Shown one piece after another: positions 22,159 through 35,000 of a stretch of 64,000 nucleotides of DNA. The translations under genes were made by a program, and so were the position numbers. The stretch is from Apodospora peruviana (Eukaryota; Ascomycota; Sordariomycetes; Sordariales; Lasiosphaeriaceae): positions 1,674,001 to 1,738,000 of the forward strand of contig JAUEDM010000004.1 in assembly GCA_033439685.1 (NCBI GenBank). The letters are read 5' to 3'. A model generated the notes under the pieces. It worked only from the letters and a program-made list of their open reading frames with translations. It made no database searches and had not been told where the DNA came from. Each line of letters begins with the position of its first letter. Position 1 is the first letter of the stretch.

Positions 22159-25100
22159 TCAAAACGAGCTTCCTTTCTTCGTAAAACTGTCTCCCTCACG
22201 CTCATCCAGCAACGAATCGTCCTCATTATCATACTCACCATCATCGGAGCTAGGAACATGGCTCACCGCCTTCTGCTTCCCTTTCCACCTCTGACTAGGA
22301 GATTTCCACTCGGGTGTCCGCGCCGCCGCCGTCGTAGTACGCGATCTCCTAATCCCCCCACCTCCGCGCTGTTCGCGATCACGTCTTCCGGCAACCTCAG
22401 TAGTGGCCGGGCCGGGCGATGAATCAGCCGTTGTGACTACCTTCAACCGCTGCTGCTGCCGCGGGTTACTGCTGGGACTTCCATCATCTCCAGAATTGTG
22501 TGTTGTGCTTGGGACTGCACTGCGAAGCACCCTCATCTCACGGACCACGTCCCCAAGGCTTTCCTCGAGGGTCTTCATCTTTGCGAGCATCAGCCTGCTC
22601 ATCCTGTCGTTGTCCCCCTGCGAGTGGTGCTTGTTGAGCATCGCAGTGGCCATGGCCATCTGGGTGGCAAAGCTCGACGGCACAGCCCCATAGCTCTCGT
22701 CCGCGACCATGGCCGCGTTGAGCTCCGACGAGGCGTCCAGGTCGACCAACGACCGGCGCCTGATCGGCGCCCTGCGAGCCGGTATATCCATTGCCAACGC
22801 GGCCCGGCTGGGCGCTGTACGTGCCATATTCTCCTTGGGAGGTAGCGGCTGAGAAGATATATACACCGAGCGTCTCGGAGAGCGCCGACCCGGACCGGGC
22901 GTCATGGGGGCCTCGATCGTAGTCTGCCGGCTACTGAGAGGCTGAGACCGAGGGTTGGATGATGGGCCCACGGAGGCGGAAGACGAACTGCGCCGTCGAC
23001 GCACATCTTGCGGGGCGTATAGGATGGTATTCGATGACATGGTCCGGTTATGCAGCGGCGTCCGGCGAGACGCCCCGGGACGGGGAGATACAGGTGTCTT
23101 TGGTTGCAAAGAGTCGACCGAAGCGAGCTCGATGTTGCTGAATCTCGTGGCGACGGGCGTGGTGAAGTAGTCTTCCTCGATGACCTGATCTCGCATCTCG
23201 TCTTGGTTATTGGTCACGTTGTCCTCGTCCTCCTCGTCGTTCGTGACTAACTCGTCATCGCCGTCACCATCCACATCCGTGCCTTTCGTCCGAAACGCAT
23301 AATCACGGCGTGCCACTCCATCGTTGAAGAAACTAGGCCCGGGTCCCATTGGGTGAGCGGCATCCGATATCAGATCGGCTGGATCGCTCGCCGCAGACCT
23401 AACATCCGAGAACTGCCGGGGATGCCTCCTAGGCCTCTCCCGGGTCATGCTCATTCTCCTCTGCCAGTCGTTTCCTGTTCGGCTGTCAATGGTGGCATAG
23501 TTGTGAGGCGAGTTGAAACCTCCGTCGTGCTGATCCATCCATGTTCGGATGGCGTTCTGCGTCTTCCTCCTCTCATTCCGCCGCTGGGTCCGCAACGTCG
23601 CACTGTCAGGGGCTCTCCGGAACACCTCTTCCAAGGCGCGATCCTTCTGGTAACCAGTCAACGATTCTTCACGAACTCGAATGTTGGGACTGAAGAGAGC
23701 CGTCCTGCTTGCTGGGTCTGCAAAAGATATGGCACGCCGACGAGCACGACCTGGGTTTTCCACCAGGTCAGTTGGCTCGTACATATACGGCGCCAGGAGA
23801 TATCTCTCGTAGATATAGATGCAGAATAATAGCGGGAAATGGGTTAATTTGATCACCGAGCGATTAAGCCAGACAAATTGTTTCATGGGCATGCAGTACC
23901 TCAAAGGCATGAATAGCCACGCAAAAATATTGCCAGGTGCCACATAGGAGAAGAGGGCATCATTTTTTACCATAGATATGGTGTTGATGGCGAAAAGAAA
24001 TCTGTAAGAGTCAGCCATATGTGATAGTAACTAGAATTGCTTGGCTGGAACACGACGCACTGGTGCTCTTGATTGGCGTTGGATGCAATAGACATAAACG
24101 AGTTCGTCAACACGGTGATAAGAATCGTCCTGGCGTCGGGAGTTAATCAGACATATTCGAATAAAATAGGGGGCCAAGGTAACTACTTACACGACAAGGA
24201 AGTGACAGATGACAAGGAATAAGCCCATCAATGCCTTCCCCATCAAAGTGTAAGTCGGCCATCTATTATGAGGTCAGCCCATGTCATTAGATGGCTCGAA
24301 ACACCAGTTGGCACTTACACTTCCCATGCTGCGGGTGTGAATCCCATAAGAATCTGGAAGATCTGATAGGCCACCGCAGCAGGATCATTTTGGTGCTTTG
24401 AGAGGGTGAAGAAGACAAAAAAGCCACTGCAACAGACCAGAACAATGACAAAGACGGCGGCCAGGTCGATGGCCATGAGCCTGAATGCAATCAGTAACTG
24501 CGAGAAGTATTGATAGTGGTCCAGGACACTGAATATCCGAGGCAGCAAGAGGATTGCATTGGCGGCAAGCACGTCGTAAGCGTTTTCATTCCATTTATGA
24601 GGATCAAGAAGGAAGACTCCGTAAATGCGCATGCAGTAGTACACGATCAGAAGTAGCAAGATGCCCAAGTCGAAAATGTTCCAAAAGCTCATGATGTATA
24701 ACGAAAAGCCTTGCTCGTTGAAGCCAACCAGCTCGTCAAGCATGAAGCCGGCGCTCCAGAACCAGAAGACCAACTCCAATGTGGTGATCCTGCTCGACCT
24801 CTGGCTAAGGACTGCCAGAAAAAGACAGATTAGGATGGCCAGAGAACAAGTAGAGAGAAACTGCCTGTACCGCGGAACCCTCAACCGGGACAGCTTGAAA
24901 ATTGAAGCATTTCGTGGATCATATAATGATACTGATCGCCTGCCTGGGGCCAAGGACTGAAAATGCACATGCTCTTCCTTGAACTGCTGGTTGCCTAGTA
25001 GAGGTGTTCGCACGGTGCTCTGACGGCGAGACTGGCTGCTGCTGGCGGTAGCCGGAGTCGACTGTCGACGGTGTAGCTGATCTGCGGCAGAGTAGAAGCT

Positions 25101-25961
25101 GATGGCGCCGTTCCAAATAGCCTCGAGCTGCTGCACGACCAACGGGTGGGACAGGAAGTGCTTCGCGGACGCTCGGATGGCAACTTCAAGCGTTGAAGTT
25201 CTCATGGCGGCGGGTTTAGGCTTGCCTCCTGGCGACAAGGGTGTAAACGTTCCAGGGATGCCTTGGAGGGGGTAGAAGTCGTAGGAAAGAGCATCGATAA
25301 GCTCACGCGTCGTGTACTCCTTGAGGAGCTTGATGGCAAGCAATTCACACACCTTTGCCCGAGTGCCGCTCGTGCTAGAATTTCCCGGATACATCTGGCC
25401 CTCCTTCTCAAACTGCAAGCAGTTTGCCATCAACGCGTACAAGGTGCCTCTCGAGAAGTGCTGTGTCCGGATTTGTTGCTGCATTGGCTTGACTAGAAAC
25501 TGCGAGACTTGGGGGGATCTCAGCTGGTCCCAGGTCAGCGTCGTTTCGGTTCTTGCCTGGACAATGATGCGAATCGCATGGGTCATGCTGTAGATGGGCA
25601 GCGCATCTAGTGGTCGTGGTCAGCACTCGAGGCCTAGGTAGTCATAGCACAGAACATCAGATGAGAGGGGGACAATAGTACCGAGCTGTCCAGCGGAGAA
25701 GAGCGGTAAGACACCGACCGATTGAGCCAGGCCATCTTCGTCCTCCTCAGCACGGTTACCGCTTTGAAAATGCGGCTGGCGTCCATCGTTGGATTCGTCG
25801 TCCTCGTCGTCATCCGCCTCGGTAAAGTCGGCGGTAGCATGGCGATACTGGGTATATTCGTGTGCAGAAGGGCCAGCTGTCTCCATATCCTGGCCATTGT
25901 CCTCGGCGTCCTTGCTTTTGCGCAAGCCGCCTTTGAAGGGACTGAGCAGTGTGGACAACAT
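22159..25961 (-). CDS. yvc1: YVC1-like (TRPY) vacuolar cation channel
   Basis: Five exons: 25961-25682, 25606-24319, 24262-24191, 24129-24061 and 24001-22159, predicting 1183 residues. The acidic N-terminus leads into THAIRIIVQ and LRSPQVSQFLVKP, a cytosolic region typical of fungal Yvc1 homologues. Membrane spans run from about residue 341 to 560: LSTCSLAILICLFLAVL, ELVFWFWSAGFMLDEL, FDLGILLLLIVYYCM, a DVLAANAILLLPRIFSVL segment and DLAAVFVIVLVCCSGFFVFF. The pore-loop region is QILMGFTPAAWEVW, and a last span ends in TILITVLTNSFMSIA. The C-terminal tail of about 600 residues is disordered and basic/Ser-rich, with a short predicted coiled coil (LAKMKTLEESLGDVVREM), and is much longer than in yeast Yvc1 (about 675 residues in total). 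The expected role is Ca2+ release from the vacuole. The first ATG (25961) was used; the frame is open further upstream without an ATG. Confidence 0.9.
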
Positions 25962-28900
25962 GCTACCGGTGGACGTGAACGTGCCCCCGTTTTGTCGCGT
26001 CGTCACAACGCCATGGAAGCTCCACCGGGGCGCCGGTCGAGTCGAGGGCGGATCGGTGCTCGAGATGGTCGAAACGAACCTAGAAATTAAATATCCTCTC
26101 CTGTCCTGTTGAAGGAGATAGGATTTGCTGCTAGTGTCGTCAAATGGAAGAGGAGGCTGCAACCAGGCCAGCGGTTCAGGAAAGAGATGAAGGACGCCGG
26201 ATTGTCGCCGGCGACCTTACTGGGGCGGCCGCTGCCAGTGCCCTTGGAGTCACCCCGGTATTAATCCTGGGCGGGGGCTGCCTGGGGCTTCGTTATCCAC
26301 TTTGACAGTGGAAACCAGTGACCTAATAAGGCATGCTTTAGCCCGTCTCAAGTCAGTTATTCTTGCCTCCTTGTGGGAAATGATGCGCGTAACCTAAAAA
26401 GCGCGACTGACTGGGGGAGATATAGCTGATATGATCCGTACCTTCCTTGGTTGCTATGATAAGGAGGACGCCGGGCGTAAAATTACCTAGGCCCACAAAG
26501 GTTGGGGTCCCTTGTGAGATTGATAATGCTCCAATGCCCTTTTGGCAACGAAAGAACGCGCCGCTTCACCCGCGGACACTTTTTGATGCCTCCCACAAAC
26601 ACCACTCGTTCGTAGTGTAGGTTGAAAAAGAGCCTGGTTTGCCTCTCCCTCCCTGCACTGGGCTTTGATATCAGATATACGAACTGGATCCCACCCTAAC
26701 GGATTACAGTACAAACGCAAAGCTGTCCCGCGTGCCGCACCGCTGTAGCCGACGACTGGCTGGGGTTCGCTACTTGAATTAGCTGCTGTCGAATGGGGCA
26801 GTCTCGCAGCACACCACAGTTCTCTCGACGGCAGCAGTCACAGCAGCGAACCCCAAGGGCAGATCGATGCCGCCAAGCACACCACCTCAAGAACACAAAC
26901 AGCCGCCGTCGACATGAGCGGTGTGGACGACTGTGTAGCTCGATCTTTACCCAAACCGGCATACCCGGCCTCCCTCACCTCATTCAGCGTGCCAGAACCC
27001 CGCGGGCGAGCCAGCCTCTACCCTCCTTCACGGCCGGTGTATGCTTTATCTCGCATGTCGCGATGGTGCATCAAGTGCTCGACGATGGTCGCATGACTGG
27101 ACTTTTCGGTGGACGGCGAGGGTCCAGGTCCCTTCGAGGTGGGCCAGCCAATGCTCAGAGTCCCCTAGCGGCCTTCCTGCGGCATGGCTGCAGCCTCTCC
27201 TTTTAGCTCAGTCCGATACGGTTGGAACGGCTTGTGATTTGCTCGAGCATGCGAATACATTGCCCGGATGGATGCACGCACTTTGAGTGAGACGGAGGAC
27301 CGGCAGGGCAGTTTAAGACGATCCCCTCAGCTTGAAACAGCAGTGCGGAGGTAAGAAGAATAATCATCAACTTGGTTGAGCATCGATTCACGTCAGTTTT
27401 CAATACCGATTGGTCACCTCGGGGCACCAGTAGGTACTCTTTAGATGCACCAGGATCGCAATACATGAAGGTATGCAGCAGTCGACCCAACGAGGCACAC
27501 CATTCGTGCAGAGATGTTGAAGAGCACAGGTGCATAATAAGGTATGGAGCACAGGCAAGGGTGCAGCCCACCAAAAGCGTCCATCAGGAAATCTGAAGGC
27601 AACCTCCTGGGAATACGAACTTGGAAAGTTGGTGAATGATAAGAGAGGAAGGGACAAGAAGGATTTGGTGAACCATCAACGAATTGTTCGGAACCTGGTA
27701 ACTTCATTGTCATGCTCTTCACACCCACGCATTCGCGCCCACGAGGTGCATCCTTCCCATTCTGTGCTGTAAGCAAAGAGGGCACATGGGCAGATCAGAT
27801 GAATGGCAAAGTGCCAGTCAATCAAAGATCAGCAAGCGGTGCCGTCAGCACCACATTCTGTCTTACAAGAAACCGACAGTGCTACCCCAGACGCCGAAAA
27901 GTCTGGGGGGCAGGGACCCACCCGGGGCCGCTACCCCCACATTCTCCGGAAAGAAAACGCCGGGATCGGGGAGGTTGTTCGGACTGCGAATCGGTCTCCG
28001 CCAGATATTGCTTTGGCCGGTCAGAACTTTCATCACAATCAAGTTCGGCATCAGTCTCGGTATATCGGTGCCTCCCAAGAATCTGCTTCTACTGAACGTT
28101 GAATAGCTGAGTAGTCCAATGCTAACCTTGTTCTACATACCGTAAATGCTTTTCCACTCCCGCCAAACCCACCCCCTCAATTAAGCTTTTTGGTTGAAAT
28201 ATTTCGTGACCTTGAACGTATCTGTAAAGTGAGAGTCTCAGCAAGGGCAGGTTCAATTTAACAGGAATACAAATTCCATGTGATGTTGGCCTTAGGTAAT
28301 CCACTTTGTACTGTCCGCGATCGGAGCAGGCTCCATTACTACATTACCAAAACCTGTGAACCATCGAAACACCTCCGATTGGGGAATTGGTGTTCAGGCG
28401 AGGCGTGACGGGAGACCTGTGAGCTGAAAAAATGTCGATGAGAATCGACAAGGCGGTCACGAGTTGTCCTATCAGATAGCCCCGAAAAGCGGCATGCAGT
28501 TGCTGCAGCAGGGTCCAGGCTTCGTTACGTCGTTGTGTTTCGCACTTAAACACCCCGCCAGCTGACCTTGAAGATTCTCATTGGCCGCTGGAAGAAAATC
28601 TGATCGAACTCGGTAGGCGAGGTGCCATCACCGACAGGGGCACCCCGCACTAGCTCTGACTGTCCCGAAAAAAAAGTTTTTGACCCACCCGGCATTGAGC
28701 AGGACAGTGGCGGGGCTCTCGACACAACAAAAAGTCTTCCATCATCCCTCCGATCCTGCATTGACCTTTCATATTATATTTTAGATAGAAACGAAACACG
28801 AATTGCAAATCCAGACCATGAAGATTTGCAGGTGAACAACTCAGTTGGGCAATACCTATCCAGTCTCTTTCCGTTTCGCGACTGCCCCCGCCGTTCCTTG

Positions 28901-29026
28901 TTTCCCCGAGTTCTCCTTCCCTACTTGTGTCTTTCTCGTCTGGTTGGCCGTGGTGATTTCTCTTTTCTTTTCCTGATATAACTTGACGTGGCTACTAGCC
29001 TGGCGCATTCACTCTCCCCGATCGTC
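25962..29026. other. 3-kb divergent intergenic region
   Basis: Between the YVC1-like gene (minus) and the pyrimidine multienzyme gene (plus). No ORF here has a recognisable domain or fungal codon pattern; the longest (26793-27206 +, 27203-27574 -, 27712-28095 +) overlap one another in different frames and look like chance. A frame open upstream of 25961 lacks an ATG and may be leader sequence of the channel gene. The last ~170 bases are the pyrimidine-rich promoter of the next gene. Confidence 0.5.
28855..28980 (+). promoter_or_regulatory. CT-rich promoter tract of the CPSase/ATCase gene
   Basis: A strongly pyrimidine-rich plus-strand stretch just upstream of the start codon at 29027. CT blocks like this commonly lie at or just before transcription starts in filamentous fungi. 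A small ATG-TGA frame (28818-28835, six codons) lies just upstream and would be a uORF only if transcription starts before it. Confidence 0.5.
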
Positions 29027-32000
29027 ATGGCTGCCAAATTCTATCGCCCTGCCACGGCGCCAATTGCCGATCAAGACGACCAGGTGGCCACGTGCCTTGA
29101 ACTCGAAGATGGCTCCGTCTACCAGGGCTATAGCTTCGGCGCCCAGAAGAGCATCGCCGGTGAGCTGGTTTTCCAGACCGGCATGGTCGGATACCCCGAG
29201 TCGGTCACCGATCCGTCCTACCGGGGACAGATCCTCGTGATTACCTTTCCCCTCGTCGGCAACTACGGTGTCCCATCGAGGGAGACGCTCGACCAGTACC
29301 TCGGCGATCTGCCCGCCCATTTCGAGTCCTTCCAGGTCCACATCGCTGGTCTGGTAACCGCTTCCTACGCCGGCGAAGACTTCTCACACTTCCTCGCGAC
29401 ATCGTCCCTCGGGACATGGCTGAAGGAGCAGGGCATTCCCGCCATGTACGGCGTCGATACACGAGCCCTGACGAAGCACATCCGGCAAAAGGGAAGCATG
29501 TTGGGTCGGATGCTGCTGCAGAAACAGAACCTCACCAATGGGACACTCAATGGAACAGCGAATGGCACACACGGTCGCAGCACGCTGCCGGCCAGCATTG
29601 AGGATTTAGGCCTCTATTTCGAGCAAGTTGAATGGGTCAACCCCAACAAAAAGAACCTCGTAGCAGAGGGTGAGTTTCGAAGAGACCCCAAGTCGAATTC
29701 ATGCTCATCTCCTCTTAGTGTCTATCAAGGCCCCGAAGCTATACAAGCCGGACCCCAAGATTGCCCTTAAGCACCATTCGGGACGTACCATTCGTATCCT
29801 GTGTCTCGATGTCGGTATGAAGTACAACCAGCTTAGATGCTTCCTGAAGCGCGGCGTTGAAGTGCTGGTCTGCCCTTGGGATTATGACTTCCCTGCGCTT
29901 GCCGGCAAAGACTACGATGGTCTCTTTATTTCCAACGGTCCCGGTGATCCGGCCGTGATGGACACCATCGTGAACCGTATTGCAAATGCGATTGAAGAGA
30001 ACCGCACCCCCATCTTCGGCATCTGCTTGGGTCATCAGTTGCTCGCGAGGTCCACTGGAGCCAAGACGACCAAAATGAAGTTCGGCAACCGAGGCCACAA
30101 CATCCCTTGCACAAGCTTGGTAACTGGAAAGTGCCACATTACTTCACAAAATCACGGTTATGCTGTTGACGCCGACACGCTACCGTCCAGCTGGCGAGAA
30201 CTTTTCATTAATGCCAACGACGGAAGCAACGAAGGCGTCATGCATGTGGAAAGGCCCCATTTTAGCGTTCAGTTCCATCCAGAGAGTACGCCCGGGCCAC
30301 GAGACACTGAGTACCTCTTCGACGTTTTCATTTCCACGGTTGTGAAGTGTTCAGCAGACAGCCGCCTGCTTAAAGAGCCTGTCCAGTTTCCCGGTGGGAC
30401 AGTTGAAGAGAACAACAGGCTCCATCCTCGTGTCCAGGTCAAGAAGGTTCTCGTTCTTGGAAGTGGTGGTCTCAGTATCGGCCAAGCTGGAGAATTCGAT
30501 TACTCTGGCAGTCAAGCAATCAAGGCACTCAAGGAGGAGGGCATCTACACCGTCCTTATCAATCCAAATATTGCCACAATCCAGACCTCTAAAGGCTTGG
30601 CAGATAAGGTCTACTTCCTGCCTGTTAATGCCGAATTTGTTCGCAAGGTTATCAAGTATGAACGACCCGATGCTATTTACTGCACATTCGGTGGCCAGAC
30701 CGCCCTGCAGGTCGGAATCCAGCTCAAAAATGAGTTCGAAGAGCTTGGTGTCAAGGTTCTGGGAACACCCATCGATACCATCATCACGACGGAGGATCGT
30801 GAGCTTTTCGCCCGGAGTATGGAGTCGATCGGCGAGAAGTGTGCCAAGTCCGCTTCTGCCAACAGCGTTGAGGAGGCGCTGCGTGTGGTCAAGGACATTG
30901 GCTTCCCCGTGATCGTTCGTGCTGCCTATGCCCTTGGTGGACTCGGCAGCGGCTTCGCAAACAATGAGACTGAACTCGTCGACCTGTGCAACCTCGCTCT
31001 AGCAGCCAGCCCTCAGGTCTTGATCGAACGCAGCATGAAAGGCTGGAAGGAGATCGAATACGAAGTTGTCAGAGATTGTCAGGACAACTGCATTACGGTC
31101 TGCAATATGGAGAACTTCGACCCTCTTGGCATTCATACAGGCGATTCTATTGTCGTTGCTCCTTCACAAACTCTCTCCGATGAGGATTATAACATGCTTC
31201 GCACGACTGCGGTCAATGTTATTCGCCACCTCGGAGTTGTCGGTGAATGTAACATTCAGTATGCACTGAATCCGTTCTCGAGGGAGTACTGCATCATCGA
31301 AGTCAACGCCAGGCTGTCAAGATCGTCGGCCTTGGCGTCCAAAGCAACCGGCTACCCGTTGGCATTCATTGCTGCAAAGCTGGGTCTTGGCATTCCGTTG
31401 AAGGATGTCTCGAATTCGGTCACCAAGGTTACCTGCGCTTGCTTCGAGCCTTCTCTCGACTATGTTGTTGTGAAGATGCCCAGATGGGACTTGAAGAAGT
31501 TTACTCGGGTCTCGACGCAACTTGGTTCTTCGATGAAGAGTATCGGTGAAGTCATGAGCGTTGGCCGGACGTTTGAGGAAGCCATACAAAAGGCTATTCG
31601 AGCAATTGACATCCACAACCTTGGCTTTAACGAGACCAAGGCGCTTATGTCCATTGATGATGAGCTTCAGACTCCTTCAGACCAACGTCTGTTTGCAATT
31701 GCCAATGCTATGCATGCTGGCTATTCTGTGGACAGGATCTGGGAGCTGACCAAGATTGACAAGTGGTTCCTGCATAAGCTCAAGGGCCTCAGCAACTTTG
31801 GTAAGAAAATGAGCGGCTACAAAGCAGACGACATCGCCGGTAATCCAGATATCATCCGCCGGGCGAAGCAACTTGGATTCTGCGATCGTCAACTCGCAAA
31901 GTTCTGGGATTCCAACGAACTAGCGGTCCGGCGAATGCGCCTAGAGGCCGGGATAACCCCGTATATCAAGCAGATCGACACCGTGGCCGCCGAGTTCCCC

Positions 32001-35000
32001 GCCTTCACCAACTATCTCTACCTCACATACAATGCCACCGAGAGTGATATCACGTTTGAGGACCATGGCGTCATGGTGCTTGGATCGGGCGTTTACCGCA
32101 TCGGCTCTTCAGTTGAGTTTGATTGGTGTTCGGTCAGGGCGATCCGTACTCTACGTGAGACTGGATTCAAGACAATCATGGTTAATGTAAGTACAAGATT
32201 CTCTCTTACTTTTTTGACAATACCCCGTCACTAGAACCTTGGGAAGTCCTCGATAGTTCGAGTGAACTTCACCTAACGAGTGCCCTGCCGTTTTTTGGGT
32301 TGGTGCGCCCCTGAGTTAGAAGTGCCTGGTCTTGTTCTTTGGACACATGCCCTGTCTTTTGATTCTGGTAGGCCATGAGTTAGAAAACTTGATTTGACTT
32401 CTGAGAAAGTCCAAAGGACGTCGAGAAACTAAATCGGGCCTTCAACTCAGCGGCCTACAGCTTCAAAGAGGCATAATATGCTTTGCATTAACGTTTTCTG
32501 GGCGTCCGAGGACCATCCTCGAGGCATCCAGGAAACAAATCTGGGCGTCCGGACGGAGCGGCCAAGCAGTTTAAAAAATAGCAGAGCACGCTTCAGTTTA
32601 ATGCCACACGGGCTTCCAAAACAGTCAATGGGGCCTAAGTGACCTCACTTGACGTATGCCCTGATATTTTTGGACTGGTTGTGCCTTATTTGGAAGGTCC
32701 GACTTTGTGTTCTGGACGCCCCCTGATTTTGCGCCACCTTTTTTCTCACTGCTTGTTTACCATCCCCAACATCACACCTTGACCTCATGGGCCATCACAA
32801 CAACAGTAATACTAATAAAAGTGGGGCAAAAGATGAACCCAGAGACAGTATCCACAGACAGTGAAGAGGCCGATAGACTGTACTTCGAGAACCTCGACTT
32901 GGAGACGGTTATCGATATCTACCAGATGGAGGGGGCGCGCGGTGTTCTGGGAGCAATGGGCGGCCAAACACCAAACAACATCGCCCTTCCACTTCTCCGC
33001 GCCGGTGTCAAGGTTTTGGGGACAAGCCCCGAGATGATCGACAACGCCGAGAATCGGTACAAGTTCTCTCGCATGCTGGACAGAATTGGTGTTGACCAGC
33101 CGACCTGGAAGGAGCTGACAAGCTTCGAGGAGGCCAAGGAGTTTTGCAAGGCCGTCTCGTTCCCGGTGTTGGTTCGACCCTCATACGTGCTTTCTGGCGC
33201 AGCCATGAATACGGTATATTCTGAGGCGGATTTGGAAGCATACCTGCAGCAAGCCGCTGAGGTTTCTCGCGAGCATCCAGTTGTTATCACCAAGTACATT
33301 GAGAACGCCAAGGAAATTGAGATGGACGCTGTCGCCAAGGACGGAGAGGTTATTGGCCATTTCGTTTCGGAACACGTTGAGAACGCTGGCGTTCATTCCG
33401 GTGATGCCACTCTCATCCTGCCCCCTCAGGATCTTGAGCAGACCACTATCCGTCGCATTGAGGAAGCTACCCGCAAGATCGGCAGCGCCCTTAATGTTAC
33501 TGGCCCTTTCAACATCCAGTTCATTGCCAAAGATAACGACATCAAGGTGATTGAGTGCAACGTCCGAGCTTCTCGGTCATTCCCCTTCGTATCAAAGGTA
33601 ATGGGGGTGGACCTCATTGAGCTGGCTACCAAGGCTATCATGGGTCTTCCTTTCGAAGCATATCCTCCCATCGATCGTCCTGCAAACTGCGTCGGTGTCA
33701 AGGTTCCCCAGTTCAGCTTCTCTCGTCTGTCTGGAGCTGATCCCGTACTTGGTGTCGAGATGGCCTCGACTGGTGAGGTTGCTTGCTTTGGGTCTGACAA
33801 GTACGAGGCCTACTTGAAGGCCTTGCTCTCTACAGGTTTCAAGATTCCAAAGTCTAATATCCTGCTCTCCATTGGTTCTTACAAAGACAAGAAGGAGATG
33901 CTTCCTTCTGTGGCCAAGCTTCAGAAACTGGGATACAAGCTCTTTGCCACTGCCGGAACGGCTGATTTCCTCCAGGAGCACGATATCCCTGTGCAGTATC
34001 TCGAGGTTCTGGGCAAAGAGGAGGACGACCAAAAATCCGAATACTCTCTCACACAGCATCTGGCCAATAACATGATTGACCTCTACATCAATCTGCCATC
34101 GAACAACAAGTACAGGCGACCCGCCAACTACATGAGCAAAGGATACCAGACTCGCCGCATGGCAGTTGATTACCAGATCCCCCTGGTTACGAACGTTAAG
34201 AATGCGAAGATCTTGGTCGAGGCCATTGCCAGGCACTTTGATCTCAACATCAGTCTGCGCGATTACCAGACAAGCCACCGCACTATCCACCTCCCTGGTC
34301 TGATCAACATCGCAGCGTTTGTGCCTGGCCTGGTTACCTCTGGAAGCCAGGACTTGTACAACGTGACAAAGGCTTCAATTGCTTCTGGCTTCACTATGGT
34401 CCGTGTCATGCCGCTTGGTATTGACGGCTCCATCACCGATGCGATCTCCTTGAAGGTCGCTCAGAATAACAGCAACGAAGGTGGATATTGCGATTTCAAC
34501 CTCTCTGTCACTGCCACATCAACAAACGCCAACCAGATCAGCCATGTCACTGGTGACGTCGGCTCTTTATTCATTCCCTTCAATCATCTGTCGGACAATA
34601 TCAGCAAGGTTGCTGCTGTTGAGGCTCATTTTGATGCTTGGCCCACACATAAGCCCATAATCACCGATGCTAGAACGACGGATTTGGCCTCGATCCTTCT
34701 CCTTGCAAGCCTGCACAATCGCCGCATTCACGTCACTGCTGTGACTACCAAGGACGACATCAAGCTTATTGCCCTTGGAAAAGAGAAGGGCCTGAAGGTC
34801 ACATGCGACGTGTGTATATACTCGCTCTACCTTTCCCAGAGAGACTATCCCGGTTGCCATTTGTTGCCCACCGCTGAAGATCAAGTCGCTTTGTGGGACC
34901 ACTTGGAGACCATCGATGTGTTCTCTATCGGAAGCTTGCCCTACCAGCTCGCCCATTTCCTGAAGAAAACCACGGACGCGTCCGTGGGTATTGTGGATGC

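Noticed and set aside
26163..28854. hidden gene between the channel and pyrimidine genes
   Set aside because: Candidate frames overlap each other on both strands, lack domains, and no plausible set of exons joins them.
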